Shown piece after piece: positions 10,600-22,925 of a stretch of DNA of 64,000 nucleotides (position 1 is its first letter; every line of letters starts with the position of its first letter). The DNA is from Cryptomeria japonica (lineage: Eukaryota; Streptophyta; Pinopsida; Cupressales; Cupressaceae). The notes under the pieces were generated by a model that was not told the origin of the DNA, made no database searches, and saw nothing but the letters and a program-made list of their open reading frames with translations. Made by a program: the position numbers and the translations under genes. The stretch lies in assembly GCF_030272615.1 (NCBI RefSeq), contig NC_081412.1:692548083-692612082 (forward strand). Reading direction: 5' to 3'.

Positions 10600-11742
10600 T
10601 GGATGAATACTAAGAGGGGAGTGAATTAGTATTTCAAAAAATACTGAACTTAAGCACTTAAACAGTTTAGTAGTCACCTGGTATAATATATTTACTAACA
10701 ATCTGGTTAAGACAAATTCAAACCAAATAGAAAATAAGGCATTCACCCACAAGAGCACAATCACCATAACACAAGAATTTTTAATGTGGAAACCCAAATG
10801 GGAAAAACCACGGTGAGAAAAAACTCACAAGTAAATATCTGCAGAATAGAAACCAAACCGGTTAAGGTCATACAATGTTCTTCACCAGAACAAATCCTAT
10901 TAGGAATCTAGATCTTTGTTAGGAGATAAGTCCAATTAAAGACTCCCTTGTGAGAGGATTTTAGATCCACAATTGTGAACCACCTTGTTAGAGGATTTAC
11001 AAAAGGCTTTTTTTGGCCTACCCAGATAAGGGTTTCAGACTTGTTGAAGATGTGAGTAATCAACAAGTGATTGATCTAGCAAATAGCATAGTCTACTTGG
11101 TTAGATCCTTGATAGCTCATTGTTAATGCATTTTAGTATTACTTGAGTCTTCAATATCTCCACACTCTATTTCTTCACACAGATCTAATCTTCTCTTCAA
11201 TAATCACACATACAAAAACCTCATCAATCACCTAAAACCCTAACTCCTAAAACCCTAGACATGATGTCCTTATAAAGGAATCTGATTTCATGTCGGTCCA
11301 ATAGGATTACATTACAAGTTCGTAGGTTCAGTGCATCTAGACACATTTCGTAACATGACACAAAATCACCACCAAAGTGTTGGTGGATGATAACTCATCA
11401 CAAAAATACCGGTTGTTAACTCATCACAGAGTAATACCGGTTCATACAATTTTACCAATTAGCGGTTGTCAAAATGAAGATTGGGAAAAGTGATAACTGT
11501 CACTTTATTCCTTCATTCCATTTGAGATCCTTGAACTGCTTGAGGTCTTCATACTACTTTGGTTCTTCATACCACTTGAGATCGGTAAAACCTTTTTGCA
11601 AAACACCAATATTCTAAAGACTATAATACATAATACCAGTTGGAACAAATACCAGTTGAGAATAACTCATACATATAAAAAGTGATCTCAAAGCAAGTGT
11701 GTGTCCATCAATAACAATCACAAAATCATTAAAATGCCAACA
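10600..11742 (-). repeat. 5' LTR of element B
   Basis: On the minus strand it starts TGTTGGCATTTTAATG at 11742 and ends TATTCATCCA at 10600, about 1,143 bases, next to the primer site. The TG...CA ends and the junction with an interrupted copia LTR at 11743 fix the outer edge. Its partner LTR is not in the window. Confidence 0.75.
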
Positions 11743-12139
11743 GTTATAACCTCTTTGTAGTCAGTGAGACTCTTTTGTAATGAGTAGTACACTCTAGGTA
11801 GTGTGCCTTCCTACATGTGAAGGCTCCTCATTGTATCACATACTTTCTACAAAAGTATCATATAACTGTGGGTATGCTTCCCACCATGGTTTTTCCCTTT
11901 CTGAGTTTTCCATGTACAAATCATGGTGTTTGTAGTATGGTTGCATTGTGTTGATTATCTATTTTATTGTTAAGTTATATTGTTTATCGGTATCTATTTC
12001 TACAGGTATTTGTTTCTGCTATTCTAGTACTTAATGTTTATATGCTCCAGTTAAAGGTTATTAAGTGGGTTGATTGATATAATTTGTTAACAACTGATTC
12101 ACCCCCCACCCTCTAAGTTGTTAACCGATTTTCCTAATA
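11743..12139 (+). repeat. Right part of A1 5' LTR
   Basis: The stretch from TATAACCTCTTTGTAGTCAG to TTTTCCTAATA matches the right third of the LTR at 13976-15159, including the CCACCATGGTTTTTCCCTTT region. Its left part is cut off by element B. Confidence 0.85.
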
Positions 12140-12141
12140 AT

Positions 12142-12153
12142 TGGTATTAGAGC
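12142..12153 (+). other. A1 primer binding site
   Basis: TGGTATTAGAGC matches the plant initiator tRNA-Met site with one change and lies directly after the LTR end. Confidence 0.85.
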
Positions 12154-12197
12154 TTTGGTCCTCTTTTGCAGAAGCTTAACCACTTGCGAAAGATCCT

Positions 12198-13645
12198 ATG
12201 GTGACTAACACTTCAAATCCACCGACAACTATTTTCAGAAGAGAAATCTCTAAGCTTTATGGAACAAATTATGGGATATGGAAAATCTGAATGCAGACTC
12301 ATCTTAGATGTCTCGGCAAGGATATTCTCAAATGGAAGGAATTGATTATGGTGAGACATTTTCACTTGTAGATAGAATTGAAGTTGTTAGACTATTTCTT
12401 ATCTATACAACTTATAAGAATTATAAGGTCTATCAAATGGATATTAAATGTGTATTTTTGAATGGTGAACTTGAGGAAGAAGTATACATTGAACAACCTG
12501 ATGGATTTTCACTAACAAATGATAAATATATGGTTTGCAAATTGAAGAAAGCTTTATATGGATTGAAACAATATCCTAGAGCTTGGTATGCAACGTTGGA
12601 TAAATATCTTTTGAAGCTTGGTTTTACTAAAGGTAGTGCTAATAGTAATTTATATTATAAGACCACTAATGATGATATTCTGATTATTGAAGTATTTGTT
12701 TATAATATAATTTTTGGAGGAGAAGATAAATTATGCATAGAATTCTCTAATAATATGAAGAATGAATTTGAAATGTCCATGATTGATGAGATGAGATTTT
12801 TCTTAGGTTTACAGATTACTCAAACTGACAAAGACATCTTCATCTGTCAAACTAAGTATCTAAGGGAATTGTTGAAAATTTTTGGTATGGATAATTCCAA
12901 ACCGGTAAGTACTCCTATGGTGACAAGTGAGAAATTATCTATCAAAGATACATCTACACTAGTAAATTCGACAAGGAATAAGTCTATGACTAGTGGATTA
13001 TTATATCTAACTCAGAGTAGACCATACACTATGAATGTAGTGAGTATTGTTTCAAGATATCAAAGTAATCCTAAACAAAATCATGAATGTGGAGTAAAAA
13101 GGATATTCTGGTATTTGCAAGGAACAACATAATATGGCTTATGGTATTCTATAGATGATGACTTCACTTTATGTGCATATACTGATTCAGATTGTGAGGA
13201 GATACTGATGACAAGAAGAGAACTTCTTATGGAGCTTTCTTTCTTGGAAAGAAACTGGTTTCATGGATCAGCTAAAAATAGTCATGCATTTCTTTATCTA
13301 CTGCATAGGCTGAGTATGTTGCAGCAACAACTAATTGTACTCAAGTATTGTGGATGAAGAAAATGTTGAATGATATCACGGTAAATTATAGTGAACCAGT
13401 AGTTATCTATTGTGATAACTCTGCAGTCATTGACATGTCTAAGAATCTGGTATTTGTCTCTAAGTCTAATTACATATCAATAAAGTATAACTTTCTAAAG
13501 CAAGGTGGAAGAAAAGGAAATCAAATTGGTTTATGTGAACACTAAAGAGTAGACTACAAACATATTCACTAAAATATTGTCTAAGGAATCATTTGAGTAT
13601 TTGAGAGACAAGTTAGGGGTTTCTGCCCATCCGACAGAGACTTGA
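12198..13645 (+). pseudogene. A1 gag-start/RT/RNase H fusion remnant (copia)
   Basis: ATG at 12198 opens a gag start (TTIFRREISKLYGTNYGIW), which stops at once. At 12320-12326 it joins RT sequence in another frame. RT runs 12308-13132 with LKQYPRAWYATLDKY and the active box degraded to FVYNII (family FVDDII). RNase H continues from 13133 to 13645 with stops and frameshifts, including IYCDNSAVIDMSKN and the end FTKILSKESFEYLRDKLG. Known role of the family: copying element RNA to DNA. The central copia genes are absent and the active-site aspartates are lost, so it is inactive. Element G carries the closest relative in the window. Confidence 0.85.
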
Positions 13646-13975
13646 TTGATGTAGTTTGGCTTCAATCTGGCATGCATTATCAAAGATACTATTCATTCTC
13701 ACACTGATGAGTGGTGCTACTACTCAGGGGGAGTAGTCATCTTTGAGATTCAAAGGATTATATCATTTCTTTGATATTTTTGTCATATTTCTAGCATTGA
13801 TGTCAAAGGGGGAGTGATAGTGATGTGAAAAATAAATTCAAAACTTTACAAGGGGAGAGTTATTGATATTCAGGAGATTATTGGTTGTCTTCCATAGGAG
13901 GAGACTTGTTTGGCATTTCTTGGTACTTAGATGTTTTTCACATCTAGTGTTTTCATCAATGCCAAAGGGGGAGAT
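13646..13975 (+). other. A1 3' untranslated region and polypurine tract
   Basis: Non-coding. Two AAAGGGGGAG tracts are present, near 13805 and at 13964-13974. The second abuts the LTR start and is the likely plus-strand primer. Confidence 0.7.
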
Positions 13976-15159
13976 TGTTGTCATTATGGATGAATTTATT
14001 ATGTGTTCATTGATGTTTTGTCATTGATCTCAACACTAGCTATTATAGTTGGTTACCGACAGAAGATATAGTGTTACCGACAGAAGGGACTAGTTGTTGG
14101 ACACTTTCAGCATGTTTCGATCAATGGAATATGTTTGATGTTATGTGTTACATGTTCATGGAGTATGTTTTGTTCAGTTGGTATTGACTTGGTGATCGAT
14201 GCTATCATACACTCTTGTAAACCCTTACCGGCATGGGTTTAAGGTTTTACCGACAGAGCTTTTATTGAGAATTTTGGAAAGGATGCATAAGTGGTGTTGG
14301 TGCGGCTTCTAGATGGATTTTAGGATGCCTGAAGATATACTTTGATAATGCCTCAACTTATTGAAGACACCTCTTTGCCGTGGTGAACCGAGATTAGGTC
14401 TAGTACATATCTAGGTTATGGACCGGTATCATGTTAGTGTGTTCTCTACATGTTACTAGGATGATTCATGGATTGGTTATTATTGTTTTGGTGTCAATTC
14501 GACATGGCATATCATTGTAATATGGATGTATGTAATGATCTTATTATAATATCTTTTAGGTGGCCAACCTAATTGGTTTAGGCCTTAGGGTTGGTATAAA
14601 TTGATGTAAGATCTCATTGTAGATCATGGTATGGGAATGAAAATGTAGTATCATATGCGAAGGAGTTTTGGTTGATCATTGAGGATTGAATTGGGTTTAA
14701 AGAAGAGGTTAAAGGCCTCTGATATTGAGCTTAACTGAGACTATAATCAGGCATGGTAGATGCTATCTCTTGCAATTCATTCTTTTGGATTGTTGTCCAA
14801 TTATCTCGAGGTGGTTATAACCTCTTTGTGGTCAGTGAGACTTCCTGCATGTGCAGGCCCCTCATTATATCACATTCTTTCTATAGAAGTATCATCTAAC
14901 TATGGGTAGGCTTCCCATAGTGGTTTTTCCCTTTTGTAGGTTTTCCACATACAAATCATGGTGTTATGTGGTATGGTTGCATTTTGTTGATTATCTATTT
15001 TATTGTTAAGTTGTATTGTTTACCTGTATCTATTTATGCTATTATGGTAATTAATGTTTATACACTCCGGTTAAAGGTTATTAAGTGGTTTGATTGATAT
15101 AATCTATTAATAACTAATTCACCCCCACCCTTCTGACTTATTCACCGGTTATCCTAAAA
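13976..15159 (+). repeat. LTR shared by A1 (3') and A2 (5')
   Basis: Starts TGTTGTCATTATGGATG after a polypurine tract and ends ATCCTAAAA (family CCTAACA) before a primer site. The 1,184 bases serve two interiors, giving an LTR-int-LTR-int-LTR order. Confidence 0.85.
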
Positions 15160-15161
15160 AT

Positions 15162-15173
15162 TGGTATCAAAGG
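15162..15173 (+). other. A2 primer binding site, degraded
   Basis: TGGTATCAAAGG differs from the initiator tRNA-Met site at its end. Its position after the LTR identifies it. Confidence 0.75.
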
Positions 15174-15217
15174 TTTGGTCCTCTTTTGCAAAATATTAAC
15201 CACTTGAGGAAGATCCT

Positions 15218-16542
15218 ATGGCAACTAACATTTCAAATCCACTAGTAACTTTTTTCAGAAGAGAAATCCCTAAGCTTGATGGAACAAATTATGGGATGTA
15301 GAAAATCTAAATGGAGACTCATCTTAGATGTCTTGGCAAGGATATTCTCAAATGGAAGGAATTGATTATGGTGAGGTATTGCACCTGTAGCTATAATTGA
15401 TGTTGTTATACAATTTCTTGCCTATGTAGCTTATAATAACTATAAGGTCTATCAAATGGATGTTAAATGTACATTTTTGAATGGTGAACATGAGGAAGAA
15501 GTATACATTGAACATCCTAATGGATTTTCACTGATAGATGATAAAGATATGGTTTACAAATTGAGCAAATCTTTATACAGATTGAAACAAGCTCCTAGAG
15601 CTTGGTATGCAAGGTTGGATAAATATCTTTTGAGGCTTGGTTTTACTAAAGGAAGTGGTGATAGTAATTTATATTATAAGATCACTGATGATGATATTCT
15701 AATTATTGACATATTTGTTGATCACATCATTTTTGGAGGAGAAGCTAAATTGTGCATAGAATTCTCTAAAAATATGAAGAATGAATTTGAAATGTCCATG
15801 ATTGGTGAGATGAGATTTTTCTTAGGTTTGCAAATTACTCAAACTAACAAAGGCATCTTTATCTATCAAACTAAGTATCTAAGGGAATTGTTGAAGAAGT
15901 TTGGTATGGATAATTCCAAACCGGTAAGTACTCCTATGGTGACAAGTGAGAAATTATCTATCAAAGATACATCTACACTAGTAAATTAGATAAGGTATAA
16001 GTCTGTGATTGGTGGCTTATTATATCTAGCTCATTCTAGACCAGATATTACAAATGCAGTGAGTATTGTTTCAAGATATCAAAGCAATCCTCAAGAAAAT
16101 CATGAATGTGCAGTAAAGAGGATATTCCGGTATTTGCAAGGAAAAATATAATATGGCTTATGGTATTCTATAGATGATGACTTCACTTTATCTGCATATA
16201 CTAATTCAGATTGGGTAGGAGATACTGATGCCAAGATGAGAACTTCTGATGCAGCTTTCTTTCTTGGAAAGAAACTAGTTTCATGGATTAGCAAAAATAG
16301 TCATGCATTTCTTTATCTACTGTAGAACCTGAGTATGTTGCAACAACAACTAATTGCACTCAAGTCTTGTGGATGAAGCAAATGTTGAAGGATATTAAGG
16401 TAAATTGTAGTGAACTGGTAGTTATCTATTGTGATAACTATGCAACCATTGACATGTCTAATAATTCAGTATTTCACTCTAAGACTAATCACATATCAAT
16501 AAAGTATAACTTTCTGAAGGAAAAGGTTGAAGAAAAGGAAGT
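15218..16542 (+). pseudogene. A2 gag-start/RT/RNase H remnant, 5' part
   Basis: ATG at 15218 opens a gag start broken by stops. At 15340-15346 (GGATATT) it fuses to RT sequence exactly as in A1. RT runs 15456-15989 (MDVKCTFLNGEHEEEVYIEH; active box FVDHII instead of FVDDII). RNase H continues through 16000-16537 (DSDWVGDTDA, VIYCDNYATIDMSNN) with stops. At 16542 it is interrupted by element C and continues at 24840. It is inactive by loss of the second active-site Asp and by stops. Confidence 0.85.
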
Positions 16543-17861
16543 TGTGTGGGGGGAAAAGTGACACTAGGAAAACATGCCCTAATCTCACCTTTAATCACAC
16601 ACTTGTGGAATACGAAAGAGCCTAGAGGTATCACACAATTGGCTACTTCTTTTTGTGGAAGAGAGAGCCACAAGATACCTATTAGGATTTCTATTCCTTT
16701 GTTGCAAATGATAGATAGAATGATGCAAGTTCAACTATTAACCCTAAAGTGTAAGTATGAACTAGTAACTTTGAGCACAAGATTGTAGAATTGAGATTTA
16801 ATGATGAACAATTGTAAGGATAAGAGGAGAAATGTAAATGTGTACCTTGAATGGATTTGATTCTGCAAGATCTGCCGCTGAAGCCGGAAGCCTGAAATAC
16901 TGAAGCTGCTACCTCTGAAACTGCTAAAATTCACTGAAATGGACAGGGACCAGGGTGCCCAGCACCCCTGTCCTGGCAGGACTAGGGCACCCCACACCCC
17001 TATCCTGGCAGGACCAGGGTGCCCCACACCCCTGTCCTAGCTTTCTGGGTTGGAATTTGGTGTGAAGTTCTATCTCGGTCCACTTCCGTCGGATCTGCAA
17101 CTTATGCAAAGACATGAAAACAACATGAAATCATACCCAACCCCAAGGGAGGGGTACAAGCCAATCTTCAGTCGGTGATCCCCTATTGCTCTTAAATGTC
17201 TTCAAAGCCCTAAATGGATGAATGAAATGGATGAATGCTTGATGGATGGATGTTGAATGTTGTTGAAGTCTTCAAAGATCTTCTCTTTTGTTGTGTAGAA
17301 GGCCCTTGAAACCAAAATTCCGGATCCTTTCAAATGAAGAAAGAGAGCTGTTATATATGAAACCCTAAGTCTTAATTTCAACTTTTGGCCGACCTAGAGA
17401 TTGAATCTCCTGCCAATTTCTTGGGGTTAAGGTTTATTTTATGATTGGATTGCACTCCTAAAATTTTGGGAAAAATGTCTGGGACCGTGTGTACTCCAGG
17501 TGCCATGGTCCTAACAACTTTTCACCAAATTTTCAGGGCCGTTGGATATGATGATTTTAGAGAGAATCACGAAGTTACAGCTGATTTCAAGATGTTTTGA
17601 CCCCCAAAATCAGGCCTCCAAGTTCAAAATAGGACCTAATTAGGGTTTTTAGATTATAAAATGAAAGGGGCACACTTTAATGAAAAGGGCCCAACTTTAT
17701 GATATGGGAGATGATAAAATAGAACCTTAGACCTAATTAATTTAATTAATTAAGTGCTAAAGGGGAAATGCAATGCAAAATGCAAAATGTGCCAAGGTGG
17801 GTGCTAAACTAGGTGTGAAATTGTACCACCCTAGCAAGTGCGTACAATTTTCGATGCTACA
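16543..17861 (-). repeat. 3' LTR of element C
   Basis: On the minus strand it starts TGTAGCATCGAAAATTG at 17861 and ends CCCCACACA at 16543. It lacks about 280 bases present in the other LTR (near 23795-24075). The junction lies at CTGCAACTTATGC near 17100. Confidence 0.85.
16946..17040. repeat. ~32-bp tandem repeat in C LTR, three copies
   Basis: Copies at 16946-16978, 16979-17010 and 17011-17040 have the core GGACCAGGGTGCCCCACACC. The other LTR has only two copies (about 23674-23737), so a unit was gained or lost after insertion. Confidence 0.75.
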
Positions 17862-19729
17862 TTTATCCCCCACTTTAGCAGTCATATGAGCACTACGTGC
17901 ATATGCAAGCTAAAGTACAGAAAAGTAAACATTATTTGAAAAAGGATATATCCATAAGTTGTCAGATGAAGCCCCTAGCGGCATCTACAGTACTCAGTTA
18001 AGAACCACAACCTACAAAACCACATGTTAGATCACAAAATCACCTAATGCTTACTAAGGAAGGTGATGAAAATTCGAGGGTAGCTATATGCCCCCCCCTG
18101 TTTCGGCTTGCTAATTTTAGTGAGTTGAAATAGGGTATCATGTTTACCACTTCGAATTGTTAAAGAATATTGATGACAAATGCTCACAAGAAGATTTGAT
18201 ATGAGATCAAAAACTAATGGAGAATCATTTGGTAAGAAAGAGGACTAAATCTCAATTCCAACACAACAAAGAGTGTGAGGATTTGAGAATTCTCTAACAT
18301 AAGATGAAGGATGTAAATGGAAACAAAATGCAAAGAGAAGAAAAGAAAGGAAAAAAGCATGAATACACACATTGGTGATCCATGAGAAGAATAGTGAGAG
18401 AGAAAACATGGACTTCTCACCCCTAGATCTTGTCTAGGTGATCCATGGGAAAAAGGACATGGAAAACTAGCCCCTAGAGTCTGTTTAGGTGATCCATGTA
18501 AGGGAGGAGAGTGAGAAAGTCTAGCCTTATGCTGCTAGTTCCACTCAACCTTGTGCATGTGTGTGTAAGTGAGGTTAGAAGCACCTCATAGGAGTCTATG
18601 CCCGAGTATGCTACAACCTGTATATGTATAGTACAAAAGTGTGACATCTCTCTCTAAGAGTTTGTGCTCTGGTTCCGAGAATAATCACCTTGCATAAAAG
18701 AAAAATGGAGACATCTCGCTCTAAGAGTCTATGCTCTGGTTCCGAGAATGACCCATTGCTCAAAAAGTGTAATGTTTATGTCATAAGCAAAGTAGAACAA
18801 GGATACCTACCTTCATCACAAAAGAAGATACCCCAAAAATGCAACAATGTCATAGATCCAAGAAAGAGAGTTTTGCACTCTTTAAGCAAGGATAAGATAG
18901 TTGAAAAGGGATATCTTATAGTATGCGTAAAGGAGATCCTTAGAGGAGAAGAGATCTTTGTACAAAAGACACCTATCCTCAAGAGGACAAATATAACATC
19001 TTCTAGAATAAGACAAAGAAGAGAATAAGAATGCAATACTTCCTTCTTTTGCGAGGTGAAAGTGATTCTTAATGAAGGATGACGCTCTTTTTAACCCAAT
19101 TAGGAGAGTGAATTCATTATGGATGTATTTTACCAAGTGCAAAAGAGGTTGTAGTCAAGGACTTACACCTCTTGTAAGAGAGAATCCTTGAACAAACAAC
19201 AACAAATGCATACATCAAGTAATAAAGTTCACACCATCCACGAAATAGGAAAAAGTGGATCCTTAGATAAAAATAAGGAAAGATCATTGCCTCCCAAGGA
19301 TAAGGACAATGAGAAGGACTTACACAATCTTCTAGGGAGAGATTTAGACATAAGAAAAATGTACCACATACTCACATGAGTTCATGCAAGCAAGACATTA
19401 GTGTATGTAAAATGCTCCTCACAAGAAGTGGGTAGGATAAGAAAGAGAATACACATCTTCTCCCATATCGAGGAAAAGAGGATTCTAAAGAAAAGATGAT
19501 CAATATTTCCACACTATTACCCCAAAGGGAAATTTTAACTATAAAAAGAAGAGATGTATTAAATCACTCTTGTCCCCATAGGAACAAGAGATAACATAGA
19601 AAATTAGGCTATTATGTTGCTTCAAAAATATGATTGCACTTGAAATTGTACCATCATGAATGATAATGAACCCCCAGTAAATGAGCTACCAATGTCACAT
19701 AATGATGAGCAACATAATAGCCATTAATG
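17862..19729 (-). other. Element C 3' non-coding region with polypurine tract
   Basis: The minus strand reads AAAGTGGGGGATAAA directly before the 3' LTR (17862-17876), a good polypurine tract. The rest shows no convincing coding frame. It holds a local duplication of CTAAGAGT..GCTCTGGTTCCGAGAAT at about 18653-18705 and 18718-18750, and a repeated TAGGTGATCCATG near 18435 and 18487. Confidence 0.6.
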
Positions 19730-20640
19730 TTATTTAAAGACATGATAGATTGAATGAGGTATTTGAATATGACATGCTAAATGCTCAACTATAAGTGAGA
19801 TCAAAAACATGTATAAAATGATAAAAATTGAAGAAGAAAAGTCACAAGAAATCTTAGAAGAGGGATGAGTGTAATTTATTACAGCCTTATCCTTGGAGGA
19901 AAAGACTTTATGATGAATAGGAGATAAAGATTCATAAGTGGATTTAGAAATTTGAGGGGAGTCATAAAGAGATTTGTTCATCACCAAGATTTCCTTATGA
20001 GGGGAATGAGAGTTGATAGAAGTAGAAGATGATTTAGTTGAAGTGAGATCATCATCACTACTAAATATAGCATTCACATTGAGAGATGGTCTTTTAGATG
20101 CTTTGGTGGGCTTAGAAAGATTATATCCAAGTCCAAATGAATATTCATGCATGTTATGTTCTAAAGGAACTTTAATTCCTTGTTCATTTGTGCCACAACC
20201 ATTTCCACTATAGCCACTCTTAGCCAAAATGTGAAAACCACGACCATAAAGGGAAGCTAAATTAGAGAGAGATGGTGATGCCCCATAGGTCTCAGTGCTA
20301 TTTGTATTAGAGGAAGATGTTGAAGAGTTATTTGAATCAGAGGTAGCCACAAAATTATTACTGAATTGCTTAGACAAAGTGGGCTTCTCTTTAGTTTCTT
20401 CCTTAGATTTTCCCTTCTCAATCTTAGGCACTCTATATCCTCCTACAAAAAAGTAGGGTTAAAGTCTAAAGATCCCCAATCATCATCTAAGAGAGCCTTT
20501 TCAGGAGAAAAGATATCTTTGGGAGAAGATTCTGATTGAGTAGAAGGATCAAGAGTACTAGAGGTGACAAAATCCTTAAAGGAAGTAGATGCATTTGAAG
20601 TGGTAGAAGGATTGGAAGTAGTTGAACAAGAAGATCCAGT
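19730..20640 (-). pseudogene. Element C post-protease region with G-patch-like motif
   Basis: This continues the protease frame after a TGA at about 20641, with a frameshift near 20445. It is serine/threonine-rich at first. It then carries a G-patch-like motif, ILAKSGYSGNGCGTNEQGI, near residues 67-85 of the segment starting at 20431, followed by FGLGYNLSKP. G-patch motifs bind nucleic acid or helicases in other proteins and occur after protease in some retroelements. Element D has a comparable motif at the same place. A late hydrophobic stretch (IFIILYMFLISLIV) probably reflects frame drift rather than a membrane segment. Confidence 0.6.
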
Positions 20641-22925
20641 TCATAATGGTTCTTGAAGATTAGTATCAGCTAGCAAGGTGTATTTTATATTGTCATAAAT
20701 GAATTTGACTCGCCCATGCAAAGTTGAGGGGACATCTTGCATACTATGAAGCCAAGGTCTCCCTAATAGAAGGTTGTAAGTCAAATTACCAGAGATGACA
20801 TGAATAGGTGTAGGTAAAGTAACAGGACCTACTATAATAGGTAAGGTTATGATACCCAAACATTCTTTACCAACATTATCAAAGCCTCGAATAGAAATAG
20901 AAGAATGTTTAATGAGAGAATGATCCACATTAAGCTTGTCCAATAAATCAATACTACAAACATTAAGGCCAGATCCATTGTCCACAAGGGTTTGTCTTAT
21001 AGCACTTTCATTGATAATACCTACAATCATAAGAGGATCATATTGATTTTGAATTTCATGAGAAGGTAACTCATCTTGTGTGAACACAATTTGAGCTTTG
21101 GGTTTGCTTGTAGAATCAATCAGGGAAGCCATGTTATTATTATTATTAGGTGTCACTGCAGGTGGGACATCTAAATTTTTTAAAGCATCTTGTAACATCC
21201 CATGATAGGCAGGTGAAGTTTGAACTAAATCCCAAATAGAAATCTTAGCCAGAGTAGTTTTAAGTTGTTCAATAAGATCATAGTCCTTACTAAGCATTTG
21301 TGAAATACAAGGAGCTTGAGGAAGAATAGGTTGGGAAGGAGGAAGTGAAGTTGGGATAACTGGAGGAGGATTAGGTTGCCTATTGTTTCTTGTGTTATAG
21401 GTATGAGCAACCGCATTATAACTCTCTCTAGTCAGTTGCTTAGCATACTTATAAGGGCTCTTAGTAGAATAACCTCCTTGCACAGTAATAATAGGTTTCT
21501 TAGGAGTGCAAAAAGAATCATTAGCATAACCACCTTGAACCACTAAGATAGGCTTATTTAAAGGTTGAGAATTTTGAGAAGGACAAGCACCTTGGACAGT
21601 GAAGAGAGGTTTGTTAGGTGTTTCATTCACATGTATCAAATTGATTGAGGATGGTTTAGAGGAATGAACAAAAGTGTTGGAAGAATTATTGATAGTCTTC
21701 TCTTGCACCAAAATCTTATCATGGATTAAATCAATTTTAGGAGAGAGACAAGGGGTAGGCATTGATGTTCTAGTAGGAAAAGTAATACTAGGAAAGGTCA
21801 TATCATCCTCTATCATCAAAGGATCTACATGGGGAATAAACTCTCTAGGAGAAGGATCAACATTACTCTCTAAAGTCTCACTTTTGAGAGGGAGATCTTT
21901 GAAAGAGATGTTAACCATCTTGCTTTGAACTAGGGTTTCCTTATGAGTAGAACCAAGTTGAGGAGAGGGAGATGCTTTATTTTTAGAGGGAGAATAATTG
22001 AGATTCAAGGAAGGTGAGAAACTATCAAGGGAGTTTTCAATCTTGATTTCATCCCCTTTGGCAAAGGTTCTCTCATGGGGTAGAGAATAATCTACACCTT
22101 CTTCAAATGGTTCATCCCAAATAGTGAGGTTGTTGAAAGGAATGTTTGAAGTATTGTAATTTTGGGAGAGGAGATAACATTGTTTATTAATTCCTCATCC
22201 TTAGGAGGGAGAGCATCAATAGATGTGTTAAAATCATCCTCTTTCCTCAAAATATGTTCAATATGATCTTTAGGGGAGAGAGAACTAAGGAAATTGCTTA
22301 TTATTTCATCTTCTTTCTCTAAGGGATGCTTATGGGTAAGACCAACTCTAGGAGAAGGGTAAGCATTTATCATTGATTCATCATCCCTAGTGGGAATTTT
22401 GTTGGAAAAGGAAATGCCATCACTAGGAAATGTAGGGATAATGTCATCTTCTTGCACAAAAGGATCCTCATGAAGGGAGTGTTTTTTAGGAGGAACATGA
22501 ACATATTTCTCCAAAGATTCATGCTTAGGAAGGAGATCTTTGAAAGAAGTGTTCATAACCTCTTGTTGCACTAACATCCTTCCATTGGAAGGACCAAATT
22601 TAGGAGAAAATAAGTCAATGTCCATCAATACCTTTTCACTTAGAGAGGCATCCTGTAGGGAAGGTGAAGTAACATTAAGAAAGGTGTTTATGATATCATT
22701 CTCTTCCTCTAGGATAGCTAAATAGGAAGGGCACATTTTAGGAGAATTGTCAAGATCAGTCTTAAAGTCTTCATCCTTAGAGCATGGGAGAGTCTCAAAG
22801 AGATTGGTAGAAACTCTTTTAGGCACTAAAATGTTGTTATAGATGGGGGGAGGTTCTTTAGGAGAAGGAAAAATTGAAACAAGGGAAGCTAACCCATTAT
22901 CACATCTATGAAATGAATGCATCAT
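20641..22925 (-). pseudogene. Element C gag-like/protease polyprotein, decayed
   Basis: A minus-strand frame starts at ATG 22925 (MMHSFHRCDN). It shifts frame near 22090 and continues to 20641. The first ~450 residues are low-complexity and made of degenerate repeats around LVQ(E/Q)...NTSFKDLLPK and LHEDPFVQEDD. Three ~20-residue units with the core KPIITVQGGY lie at about 21468-21630. A helical motif LIEQLKTTLAKISIWDLV precedes an aspartic protease with QTLVDNGSGLNVCSIDLL and LLGRPWLHSMQDVPST. The DNGS form of the active site is common in plant Ty3/gypsy proteases. No classic gag fold or zinc knuckle was found. In autonomous relatives this protease cuts the polyprotein. Confidence 0.7.

Larger units (their letters stand above)
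1..11742 (-). mobile_element. LTR retroelement B with gag and passenger gene, left end outside window
   Basis: Read on the minus strand, the unit starts with an LTR (11742 to 10600), a tRNA-iMet-like primer site, and a gag with zinc knuckles. A 450-base non-coding stretch follows, then a second gene that runs off the window at base 1. No RT, integrase or RNase H is seen. The outer edge at 11742/11743 falls inside an LTR of the copia family seen at 13976-15159, so B was inserted there. The duplicated target should be GTTAT (11743-11747), but the other copy is outside the window. It resembles the TR-GAG class of non-autonomous plant elements. Inclusion of the second gene is inferred from its orientation and from the lack of any LTR between it and gag. 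Confidence 0.6.
11743..15159 (+). mobile_element. Copia element A1 (deletion derivative), 5' LTR interrupted by B
   Basis: Order on the plus strand: right part of an LTR (11743-12139), primer site, short gag start fused to RT, RNase H, polypurine tract, and a full LTR (13976-15159). The left part of the 5' LTR must lie beyond B, outside the window. Protease, integrase and most of gag are missing through an internal deletion at GGATATT (12320-12326). The 3' LTR also serves as the 5' LTR of A2. Confidence 0.75.

Noticed and set aside
18690-19379. Open frames on both strands in the element C 3' region
   Set aside because: Short, overlapping on opposite strands, without motifs; consistent with chance in purine-rich sequence.
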